Under the pieces are notes generated by a model. The model worked only from the letters and a program-made list of their open reading frames with translations, was not told the origin of the DNA and did no database searches. From NCBI GenBank assembly GCA_009746045.1, contig RPFO01001071.1:1-24357 (forward strand): DNA of 24,357 nucleotides. Direction: 5' to 3'. Position 1 is the stretch's first letter. The number at the start of each line of letters is the position of its first letter. A program made the translations under genes and the position numbers. This DNA is from Mesostigma viride. Lineage: Eukaryota; Streptophyta; Mesostigmatophyceae; Mesostigmatales; Mesostigmataceae. Below are positions 1-7,705 of the stretch, piece by piece.

Positions 1-340
1 AAGCTTCGATCGGTTGTTGCAAACCTGCAGAGAGTGAACGTCGCGGACAGTCTATATTGATATGAGTTGCGCCCGCCGGCGTTTCTCTGGTCTTGAATGC
101 CCCCCCTCTACATACACATTATATTGTCTGGACATTCGTATGTAGTGACAATCGTAGTCGATGTGATTGCCATTCGTTTGTACGTAGAAAGTGGTTGTTG
201 AGGAAGTTGCGCCCCAGGGCGTTTCTTTGTTGCATTTTCTTCAAATTTTAGCTCGCATAAATAGATGAAGATGACTTAATAAATGCCAGTTTTTTTTAAT
301 AATATAAACTACTCGCGGCCGGTATGTTCTGGTTTCGCAG
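1..340 (+). other. Noncoding leader or intron upstream of the first recognisable exon
   Basis: No convincing coding sequence is visible here. The stretch ends in a pyrimidine-containing run and GCAG at 337-340, a good 3' splice site directly in front of the ATG at 341. It carries two copies of the 21-nt intron motif (66-86 and 206-226). I read it as intron, with upstream exons probably outside the window, but a 5' leader is possible. An AATAAA at about 276 is probably chance in an AT-rich stretch. Confidence 0.5.
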
Positions 341-874
341 ATGTCCAGTCTGACGGTCGACATAAGGGGACGTCCATATCAGGACGCTGTTTTCCGGATT
401 TTTGAGAAGGATCCCGAAAAGAAGTGCCGGGATAGGAAATGTAAAAAGCTGTCAATTACCGACATGGGTCTGTGTGGGGAACACATCGTAGCTTTTGGAA
501 AGGACATGATTTCCCGTCATTTGCAACAATACGTTGACAACAATTGTGTGGGAGGGGCGCAGATGGACGTCCTTCTTGAGGATGGAGTGGACGGAGCCAA
601 AAGGGCTGTAATTCGGCTGTCGGAAATGGATGATGACAAAGAGGACGTGAACATTCGCCTTAAGAGGCACGACGATAACACGGCCGATTGTGTGTTTGGG
701 TCTCGAGGAGTGGCGGATGAGAGGCAGGTCTTCCATGATGCCGCGGAGAAGGTGGTGGAATGGATGATGGGTTGGTCAAATCTTGACGTTCGCATATTCA
801 ACCGTCTGACGTCTGATTTCCTTCTCCGGGGAAGTTTCAAGATGGTTGACCGTGCAAGGCAGTCCAGGAACCAG
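341..874 (+). CDS. Exon of unrecognised multi-exon gene; possible CCCH zinc-binding cluster
   Basis: The reading frame opens with ATG immediately after a 3' splice site and stays open to a stop at 1031-1033. I end the exon at 874 because CAG|GTATCC there is a good donor that leaves phase 0 and joins in frame to the exon at 1297; without splicing the product would be 230 residues. Residues C29, C34, C45 and H48 form a C-x4-C-x10-C-x2-H cluster (CRDRKC, then LCGEH) that could bind zinc. The rest is charged, with an acidic patch (EMDDDKED) near residue 97. I do not recognise the family. It could be the first coding exon or an internal one. Confidence 0.5.
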
Positions 875-1296
875 GTATCCGTTTCCATGGCCAGTCCGAT
901 CGCACGCATGATTGAGGGGGCCCTCTTCCGCGCAACCTTGCCTCGAGATTTCGAAAATACCGTGAAGGGCTCGACCGAAAATCAGCAGCGATTTCCCATT
1001 CGCGAACCACTTATGGGTCGACGGAGGTGGTAACGGAATTTTTTTGCATTTCCTTGCCAATTGATTCTTTATGAGGGACATAGAGTTGTTTGTATAGAGA
1101 GTGAATTGACGAAAGTTGCGACGGCGGTCGCATCTTTTAGTGCGTCGTTCTCTTGTTATGAATCTCTGTTCATTCTGAATTATAACGTTGTTTGTACCTT
1201 GACATAATGATGCATTTTTTGTATTGAGTTGCGACGTGGGGCGCATCTTCCTGCTGACTCGTATGTTTTTTCCAATTTTTTTGTTTTGTGTTGCAG
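875..1296 (+). other. Intron (alternatively coding to 1033, then intergenic)
   Basis: If the donor at 875 is used this is a 422-nt intron ending in a T-rich tract and TTGCAG at 1291-1296. Two diverged copies of the intron motif lie inside (1115-1135 and 1228-1248), in which GTTTCT has become GCATCT. If the donor is not used, the upstream frame ends at 1033 and only the remainder is noncoding. Confidence 0.45.
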
Positions 1297-1971
1297 ATGG
1301 AAAAGGGCGGCCCTACATCGCAGGTGGTCGGCGACTCTCCCCCTAGGGGGGAAGGGTCAGAAGGGCAACCAGTTCAGGCCCAAGGCGCCTCCCCACAACA
1401 GCCTCCTCACAAGCGTGCAAGGGAGGGCACGCCGCCCCCAATGGTGGAATCTGGTGTCAGCTTTGCCGCGGTCACTGGGAAGGATGAGTACCACGGTGGT
1501 CTTGAGATGGTGGACGATCCGGTTAAGCGGATTCAGATTGAGCGGTTTGAGCGACTCGCGAATGGCACTCGTGAACAGCAATTCGCGCTGTACCAAGACA
1601 TCCTTAATGACAAACCTGAAGTCGCCAAGGTGCCTTATACCTCCAAGCGCACATTCATGCCTCGTTTCGAAACCCTGCTCCAGCAGGAGCTAAGGTTGCG
1701 TCGGTTGGCTCAGAATGCGCCAGAGACAGTAGCCGCCGCGCCCTCCCATGCCGCGCCTGCCGCAGTAGCCCAAAAGAGGGGGGAGAGTGTGCACGAGTCG
1801 GCCGCAGTGCCCTCAACCGCAAGGGATCCCCCCGCGACTTCCAAGCCGGTCGCGACGGGCGATATGCCCCCGCCGCGGCAGAGGGGAAGGGGGAAGGGGG
1901 TCGATGGAGGGGAAGTCCTCGATGTTTTCGATATGACGCTGGGCAATTTGGAAGGTGGCGGGCCGATCTTC
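1297..1971 (+). CDS. Exon: Pro/Ala/Gly-rich linker with a short conserved-looking helical middle
   Basis: Starts at ATG right after a strong polypyrimidine-CAG acceptor and ends at TTC|GTAAGT, giving 225 codons in phase 0. Residues 1-50 are Gly/Pro/Gln-rich with a basic nuclear-localisation-like patch (PPHKRAREG). Residues of about 60-145 look ordered and helical (VKRIQIERFERLANG, then a run ending LLQQELRLRRLAQ). The C-terminal third is Ala/Pro/Arg-rich low complexity. The ATG could be the true start of the gene if 341-1033 is a separate unit. Function not recognised. Confidence 0.6.
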
Positions 1972-2092
1972 GTAAGTCTCCGCCCATTAAATTGATGTCG
2001 TGAAATACAATACGCATTTTTTTGCAATATTCGCCAGACATGTCATTTCCGACAACTAAGCGGATTTTTACTTTCCGTTGAAATGTTCGCAG
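1972..2092 (+). other. Intron
   Basis: GTAAGT at 1972 to TTCGCAG at 2086-2092, 121 nt, phase 0. It lacks the 21-nt intron motif, so the motif is not a universal part of introns in this gene. Confidence 0.65.
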
Positions 2093-2149
2093 GGCCGGCA
2101 AGAGGATGTTGGTGCAAGAGAAGCCCGCTCAATGGCGGGAAGCACCCAG
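2093..2149 (+). CDS. Micro-exon of 19 codons
   Basis: Bounded by a CAG acceptor and CAG|GTACAT donor. It encodes 19 residues (GRQEDVGAREARSMAGSTQ) in phase 0 at both ends, so it can be skipped without breaking the frame. Supported by frame continuity with its neighbours rather than by any known domain. Confidence 0.5.
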
Positions 2150-2276
2150 GTACATGAGTGCGTCAGATTCCTCTCCGGTTTACTTGTATTGAAAAGGTTT
2201 GCGTGCGTATATCCTTGTTTATTTTTGTAGTAATTTTTTTCTTGTGAATGGACAATCGCGTTTGCTATTTTTACAG

Positions 2277-2357
2277 GGAAGTCCGTTCGAGCAGCAAGAG
2301 GGCGGTGACAGGAGGGGAAGTGGATCTTACGGTGGTTCCACTGCAGAGGGGGGAAGG
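2277..2357 (+). CDS. Micro-exon of 27 codons, Gly-rich
   Basis: Acceptor TTTTTACAG at 2268-2276 and donor AGG|GTAAGT at 2358 flank an 81-nt in-frame exon rich in Gly, Gln and Ser. Both ends are phase 0. The intron before it (2150-2276) has no clear motif copy; the intron after it (2358-2481) has one at 2413-2433. Confidence 0.55.
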
Positions 2358-2481
2358 GTAAGTTACCGTTGACTTAGTAATCGAAAGTTTAGGTTCGTCC
2401 TCAATGGACAGAGTTACGACGGCCGGCGTTTCTCTACACTTTTCTTACATTAAAAATCTTCCGTTGATAATGTTCTTGCAG

Positions 2482-2985
2482 GAAGCCGGTCGTCAGGGTG
2501 GGGCAAATCTCCAGGGAGAGGGGGCTATCGCTGTCGGTGAGCCTGTGTCAGAGGGCGCGGGTGGAAGCGACGGCGATACTGCGAAAATGACACGCTTTAA
2601 GGAGCAAGCGGATGCTTATCAACTGAAGAAGTTGGCAAAGTGGGTTGTGGCCGAGGTGAGAACGGAAAAGCCCCACCTGAGGTACGGAACCAGATGATGA
2701 CTCTCCATCAAGTCGCTGAGTTGATCGTGAAGAATGCGTGCCGGCCCGATGGCGCCACACAGCCTGAGGAGATCCCGAGCGCCAAGGCCTTGATAAAGTG
2801 GATGCAGGAGAACCTGTTCGAGGGCAAAGGGAAGGAGAGGAAGTGTAAACTGTTGACGGTGACGGAGGGACGCCAAGACTCTGATCAAGATGTTGAAGGA
2901 ACACGATGCCCGCCGGGACAAGTCTCCGAAGATCGCGAAGGGGTCGAAGAAAGCGGCTGAAGCAGCAGCGGTTGAGGGGAATGAG
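2482..2985 (+). pseudogene. Exon of the same gene with two reading-frame breaks
   Basis: The exon starts after TTGCAG (2476-2481) in phase 0 and ends at GAG|GTAAGT (donor 2986), again phase 0. Read straight through, it hits a stop at about 2695. Coding-like sequence continues in the second frame from 2682 (VRNQMMTLHQVAELIVK) and returns to the first frame by about 2870 (TLIKMLKEHDARRDKSPK). The first switch equals removal of the 26-nt stretch 2656-2681, which has GT...AG ends; the second switch, near 2865, has no obvious intron. Two indels, assembly errors or a tiny intron plus one indel all fit. The coded part is helical and Lys/Glu-rich. Family not recognised. Confidence 0.5.
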
Positions 2986-3427
2986 GTAAGTCTACCTCTG
3001 TTGTGAGGGGGGCTTTGTTCTTGAGGTCCACGTTTCATGTAGGTTGCGACGGCCGGCGTTTCTTAAGTGTGACACTTACTTCCTTTTGACTAACACTTAC
3101 TTCCTTTCCTGATTTCGCATCGTTGAGGGAAATGAGCCAAGTGTACCTCTGTTGTGAGGGGGGCTCTGATCTTGAGGTTTAGGTTTCATCTAGGTTGCGA
3201 CGGCCGGCGTTTCTCAAGTGTGACATTTACTTTATTCCTTTCGGTTATGCTTTCCTGATTTTTTCATATCATTGTTAAGGGGAACGAGGTAAGTATACCT
3301 CTGTTGTGAGGGGGGCTTTGATGTTGAGGTTCAGGTTTCATGTAGGTTGCGACGGCCGGCGTTTCTCAATCGACATTTACTTTATTCCTTTTGGTTATGC
3401 TTTCCTGATTTTTTCGCATCACTGCAG
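2971..3427 (+). repeat. Triplicated exon-end plus intron unit, about 151 bp
   Basis: Three head-to-tail copies begin at 2971, 3122 and 3274. Each holds the last about 15 nt of the exon (GTTGAGG...GAG), the donor region (AGTNTACCTCTGTTGTGAGG), the 21-nt motif (3043-3063, 3194-3214, 3346-3366) and a T-rich 3' half. Copies 1 and 3 keep GAG|GTAAGT; copy 2 has GAGCCAAG and so has lost its donor. The final acceptor is ACTGCAG at 3421-3427. The intron probably runs 2986-3427, with the third copy offering an alternative donor at about 3290. Confidence 0.8.
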
Positions 3428-4615
3428 TACGTGCAGGCCGAGAGGGCGACCCACGCGGCCATCCTGTACTCAATCAGCCTCGACCAGCACGCGCGCCGCG
3501 AGAACATGAAAATAGATAGTACGTGGACTGCTGCCGTCGACGAACACCAGAAGGGACTCTCCGAAGCACTTGCGACCTACAAGGGGAAGGCGCTGAAGGG
3601 AAAGGGGAAAGGAAAGGAGGTGGAGGTTGCGGATGCTCCCGTGTCTCTGCTTGAGAAATGGGAGAAGTCCCCGGTGTCGCAGGATGATGATGACATCCTG
3701 GATGTGAACGATGAGATCGCGAAGGGCAAACGGTTGCGGAAGCAGCTTGCCGTTCAGCCTCGGGACCTCGATGAGATGTCCAAAGCCTTGGTGCATCGAA
3801 ATCGGGTGTGGACAAGGAACCTGTTCGTGGGGCCTCAGAAGCTCCTCGCACGAGACTTGCATCTGTCTAGAGCCGAGCAGAACGCCACCATTTTTGCAAA
3901 CTCGGAGTCCGACTACGGCCACGACAAGCTGGTGATTCCTGTGTGGCGGTACTCGTTCCAGTTTTTGGCTGACCGGTGCCCCAACACTTTTCATGACTGG
4001 ATGAAAAAGGAAGGCACCCAGCGTCAGCTCGCGCAACTCTTCGGGGAGATGGGGGGGGCACGGACAATGAAGGCTGGCTACGCTCGCGCAATGACTGACG
4101 AAGAAATTGATATCTACCTGCGAACGAGCTCGGCCAAGGGAATGGCCGAAGCTGCTTCCACCGCGGTTCTGACAGGACGGGCCGATTTGCTGGACGATCT
4201 TAAGCCCGTGGACGTGAGAAAGGCCGCGCTTTTGGACAGTTTGTGCAAGTCCGCCTGGGAGATGGCTCCATTCGAGAAGAAGCCACCGTTGCCGCCAGCC
4301 ATTTGCGGCTTTCTCGTGCTGGACGGGAACCACTTTACCACACTCATCAAATCGGTGAAATTCGAACTGGTCACCGACAATATGACGGTGGACCAAAGAT
4401 CTGTGTGGTACCAGGCAATGCTGAATGGTTTCATGAAGGCGGAAAAGCTCAGGGTCGTTGCGCGGGGAGGGAAGGAGCAGGAGGTCACGAAGACCGTGGC
4501 CGCGGCGAAGCTGGAGGAGTGGGCAACTGATTGGACGAATTTCGGGGGGGTGGACGTGCAGATGCTCAAGGGTGAGACCATCCTGCCGACCTGGTGGCAG
4601 ATCCGTGAACAGAAG
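3428..4615 (+). CDS. Large exon, 396 codons, with a ParB/sulfiredoxin-like DGNH motif
   Basis: Opens after ACTGCAG, ends at AAG|GTAAGC, phase 0 at both ends. Exon residues 1-50 are helical; 51-66 are a Lys/Gly repeat (KGKALKGKGKGK); 85-95 an acidic patch (SQDDDDILD). Residues from about 105 to the end look like a folded domain rich in Trp and aromatic residues (VIPVWRYSFQFLADRC; HDWMKKEGTQRQLAQLFGEM). At 296-308 the segment LVLDGNHFTTLIK resembles the DGNHR motif of ParB/sulfiredoxin-fold proteins, but the usual Arg is Phe. The similarity is by eye and the rest of that fold is not established. The exon lies between the two triplicated introns. Confidence 0.7.
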
Positions 4616-4871
4616 GTAAGCCAGGTTGCGACCGCCGGCGTTTCTATAAGTGGTTTTCTTGTGTTAATTTCAGTATGCCATTAGTTCGGTCAAGATGCGA
4701 CCGCCGGCGTTTCTATAAGGGGTTTTCATGTTCCACCTTAGCATGCCATATTTTGGTCAAGATGCGACCGCCGGCGTTTCTGTCAGTCGTATTCTTGTTC
4801 TCAGTTGAGTTGTGCTTATTTGGGAGGACTGTCGATGTGTCTCTGCGCGTTGTTGCCCTACGGGGATGCAG
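4616..4871 (+). repeat. Intron built of three about 68-bp repeats, each with the motif
   Basis: The donor GTAAGC is followed by three units, each with the motif (4625-4645, 4694-4714, 4761-4781), then TATAAG, a T-rich run and, in the first two, an AG-type potential acceptor followed by TATGCCAT or CATGCCAT. The likely acceptor used is GATGCAG at 4865-4871, which keeps phase 0. The internal acceptor-like sites suggest that each unit once held a full 3' splice region. Confidence 0.7.
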
Positions 4872-7568
4872 GTTACCGAACAAGTCGGCAAGATGATCGA
4901 AGTTGTCAGGCAGCTCGGGAACGCCATGAACGCCGAGGACACAGCCCAAGCCAAGGCAACGTGGGGCTCAGCGCTGGGGGATGTGCACCGGGCCTACCAG
5001 GCATATGGACCCGTCAAGAGAGGGAAGGGCGTGTCTCTCCCAACTCCTCTGTACGGCAAGATCTGGGCGATTGTGAAGCCCTTTTGGCAGAAAGGAGAGC
5101 AAGCCAAGGCCGAAGGGGACGGCGCAGGCGACAAGGCAGGAGGGGCTGAAGAGACGGACAAGTGGGGGCCGGACCAGAAGAACTTCATGCAGCGCTGGCT
5201 GTTCTGGTGTGAGGACCCTTTGAAGCCCGCTGTCGACGGCAAGCCGGCGATCGCACAGGATATCGCGGCTCGGCAAGACTTCCTTGACACGCGCCCTAAA
5301 GACAAGGCGCACGAACTGTCCATTTTCACCGCGCATCGGGAACTTGCGAGTTTCCAGTACTTCGACAGCCTGATCCAAGCGCCGATCATGTCCTGTGAGG
5401 CCCCTCCCAGCAACCTGATAAAAATAATGGAAGTCGCCAAGAATTTGATAGAGGCGGCAAAGCAATTCGCCCACATCAAGTTCCTGGAGAACCCCGAGCT
5501 GATGGCCGCTTGCAAACAACTAAACGGGACTTTCGACCCCGTATTGGTGAGGGAGCACGTGTTTGGCGTGAAGCTGAAGGGCACCTTCGCCACGGACCTC
5601 GACAAGTTCATCGCCGACTGCCGCCTGACCAGAGACTTTTGGCGGGTGGTCGTCACGGCCATGAGGGCGATCATTCTCACGCTGAGGGACCTTCCGCCGG
5701 CTAAAAGGAAAGTGGTCGACCAGAAGGACTGGAAGTTCCCGAGAGGGCTGCTCGCTTCCCACCCCCGTCATTTGTATGACGATTTGGGGGTGAAGACCAA
5801 ACATCTGCTGGGTGTGCCACAGGAGGCGGCGGCGGAGGTCGAGAAGGAGGTCGAGGAGGCGGCGGAGGAGGGGACTACCAAGGCCAAGAAGGGGTGGAAG
5901 GAAAGGTTGGAAGCCTACAGCGATTGGAAGGGGGTGAGGATGGGATCCGACTGGATCGCATACAGGACAATGACATGGAAGGAAAACGAAAAAAGAAAGG
6001 ATCTGGTGGTGACGAAGGTGGTGGACGAGTTGTGCGCGGGGAATTACAAAATTCCTCGGTCGCTGGAGGACCAGGCGTTTGCTGTGCTGGACCTGGCAGC
6101 TGACAGCAACGAGAAGTGGAGGAACCTGCGCAAGTGGGACGCAGACTGCATTCCGGAGGAGAGCAACATTCCCAAACCCTCCTCGCATTTGAGCCCGGTC
6201 GTGTGGGATGTGGTTGACAAGATGACCAACGCCCTTTTTAGGGGACCCTGCAGAGTTCTGCTGGTGTTCGGGGAGCCCGCCCATATCCGCCGGTGGAAGC
6301 GCCTGGTCCGCCTTATCAAATATTGGCTTGTTGAAGATGGGTGGGAAGGCCTCAAATACTTTTCCGACGACGATTCTTCGTCTGATGAGGATGATGATTC
6401 GGAGAAGGGGGAAGAGGGGGAGGCGGATGAGGATGAGAAGGAGGAGGATGAGGAGGAGGAGGAGGAGGAGGAGAGGAGGACGAGGAGGACGAGGAGGACG
6501 AGGAGGACGAGGAGGACGAGGAGGACGAGGAGGAGGATATTGCTGAGGGGCACCCGCCCGGGATGGGTGAGGGGCAGGCGGAGGGGGAGAAAGGGGATGG
6601 GGATGGGGAGATGGGAGGAGGGGGAGGGGGAGAGGGACGGGGGAGGAGATGGAAGGGGAGGGAAAAAGCGCAGTCGGGGTGATGGAGGCTTGCGTGATGA
6701 GACAATGGGGGGGGATGAAGACAACAGGGGGGGAGGTAAGCGCCAGCGTGCTGGTGAAGGAGACTCGAGGCCTGTCGTTGGAAACGCCGGCGGGCGTATC
6801 TGTGACGAGGAGGGGGATCGCCAGCGGGAGGGAGGCTCGAGGCCTGTTACTGGAAACGCCGGCGGGCGTATCTGTGATGAGGAGGGGGATCGCCAGCAGG
6901 AAGGAGGCTCGCGGCCTGTTACTGGAAACGCCGGCGGGCGTATCTGTGATGAGGAGGGGGATCGCCAGCAGGAAGGAGGCTCGCAGCGTGTTACTGGAAA
7001 CGCCGGCGGGCGTATCTGTGATGAGGATGGGGATCGCCAGCAGGAAGCAGGCTCGCGGCCTGTTACTGGTAGCGCCGGCGGGCGTTCCCGATTTACGGGA
7101 GGCGGTCGTGTCCGACAGATGGGAATGAGGCCTCGTCAGGATTCATGGGGACCCCCGGTTGAGGGGACCCCCGCCCTCGCCTCGGTTTCTTTGGGTCTGG
7201 GTGACGATCCCGTACCGTCGTCAGGAAGGACGGTTGTGATGACTTTGCCCCCCCGCTCGACGGGGATGGAGCAATGCCCGAACACGATACTGCTGAATGA
7301 GGATGACGATCCGGAGCCGTCGGCTGACACGGATTTTGTTGCGAGCACCCCACTGCAGAAGAGGGTATTGGAGGCTCGTAACGTGGAGGGTCCGCCGACA
7401 GTCTCAGGTGGAGGGCCGGCGTTTGCCGGATTGATGCGCCCGACTGAGGTGGTCGATGTTGAGGCGCCGCCAGGGACATCGACCGCACCGTTGACCGCAT
7501 TGACGGATATCTTCGATCGACGAACGAAGGATGCCCTTCCACGCTCCAACGGTACATTCGGCCGGTAA
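4872..7568 (+). CDS. Last large exon, 898 codons: folded N-terminal part, charged repeats, 24-residue tandem repeats
   Basis: Begins with GTTACC after GATGCAG and runs to TAA at 7566-7568. Residues 1 to about 490 look like a folded helical, Trp-rich protein (RWLFWCEDPLKPAVDGK; LTRDFWRVVVTAMRAIILTL; LFRGPCRVLLVFGEPAHIRR). An acidic run follows (SDDDSSSDEDDDSEKGEEGEADEDE), then (EEE)n passes into (RRT)n at 6474-6535. Four 24-residue repeats (72 bp; motif NAGGRICDEEGDRQQEGG) lie at 6764-7051 with a fifth partial copy to about 7090. The tail is Pro/Ser/Asp-rich. It is probably nuclear given the NLS-like KKRSRG and KRQRAG. A strong internal donor (GAG|GTAAGC at 6736) could give a different C-terminus. 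No known family recognised. Confidence 0.7.
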   Translation, partial: VTEQVGKMIEVVRQLGNAMNAEDTAQAKATWGSALGDVHRAYQAYGPVKRGKGVSLPTPLYGKIWAIVKPFWQKGEQAKAEGDGAGDKAGGAEETDKWGPDQKNFMQRWLFWCEDPLKPAVDGKPAIAQDIAARQDFLDTRPKDKAHELSIFTAHRELASFQYFDSLIQAPIMSCEAPPSNLIKIMEVAKNLIEAAKQFAHIKFLENPELMAACKQLNGTFDPVLVREHVFGVKLKGTFATDLDKFIADCRLTRDFWRVVVTAMRAIILTLRDLPPAKRKVVDQKDWKFPRGLLASHPRHLYDDLGVKTKHLLGVPQEAAAEVEKEVEEAAEEGTTKAKKGWKERLEAYSDWKGVRMGSDWIAYRTMTWKENEKRKDLVVTKVVDELCAGNYKIPRSLEDQAFAVLDLAADSNEKWRNLRKWDADCIPEESNIPKPSSHLSPVVWDVVDKMTNALFRGPCRVLLVFGEPAHIRRWKRLVRLIKYWLVEDGWEGLKYFSDDDSSSDEDDDSEKGEEGEADEDEKEEDEEEEEEEERRTRRTRRTRRTRRTRRTRRRILLRGTRPGWVRGRRRGRKGMGMGRWEEGEGERDGGGDGRGGKKRSRGDGGLRDETMGGDEDNRGGGKRQRAGEGDSRPVVGNAGGRICDEEGDRQREGGSRPVTGNAGGRICDEEGDRQQEGGSRPVTGNAGGRICDEEGDRQQEGGSQRVTGNAGGRICDEDGDRQQEAGSRPVTGSAGGRSRFTGGGRVRQMGMRPRQDSWGPPVEGTPALASVSLGLGDDPVPSSGRTVVMTLPPRSTGMEQCPNTILLNEDDDPEPSADTDFVASTPLQKRVLEARNVEGPPTVSGGGPAFAGLMRPTEVVDVEAPPGTSTAPLTALTDIFDRRTKDALPRSNGTFGR
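6764..7090 (+). repeat. 72-bp coding tandem repeats, four full copies and one partial
   Basis: Units start at 6764, 6836, 6908, 6980 and 7052. The period is a multiple of three, so the array encodes a 24-residue repeat with near-identical sequence. Each full unit contains GAAACGCCGGCGGGCG (first at 6781-6796, then every 72 bp), which is the exact reverse complement of 16 nt of the intron motif copy at 66-86. Low divergence between units suggests recent expansion or homogenisation. Confidence 0.9.
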
Positions 7569-7579
7569 ATTTCATTTTC

Positions 7580-7585
7580 AATAAA
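7580..7585 (+). terminator. Polyadenylation signal AATAAA
   Basis: AATAAA sits 12 nt after the TAA stop of the last large exon, followed by a T-rich region. The closeness to the stop fits a short 3' UTR, though the acceptor at 7705 suggests that some transcripts may read on. Confidence 0.5.
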
Positions 7586-7705
7586 CGAGTTTTATAAGTA
7601 CCTTAATATATTTCTACATAAGTTTTTTTGCATCAGTCCATGGCTTCATTGATTTCTCACACGACCCTTCCGTATTCATGTTAATTGGCATCTGTTTACG
7701 TGCAG

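Noticed and set aside
6044-6724. Ser/Leu-rich minus-strand frames opposite the acidic repeat
   Set aside because: Shadows of the GAGGAC-type coding repeat on the other strand.
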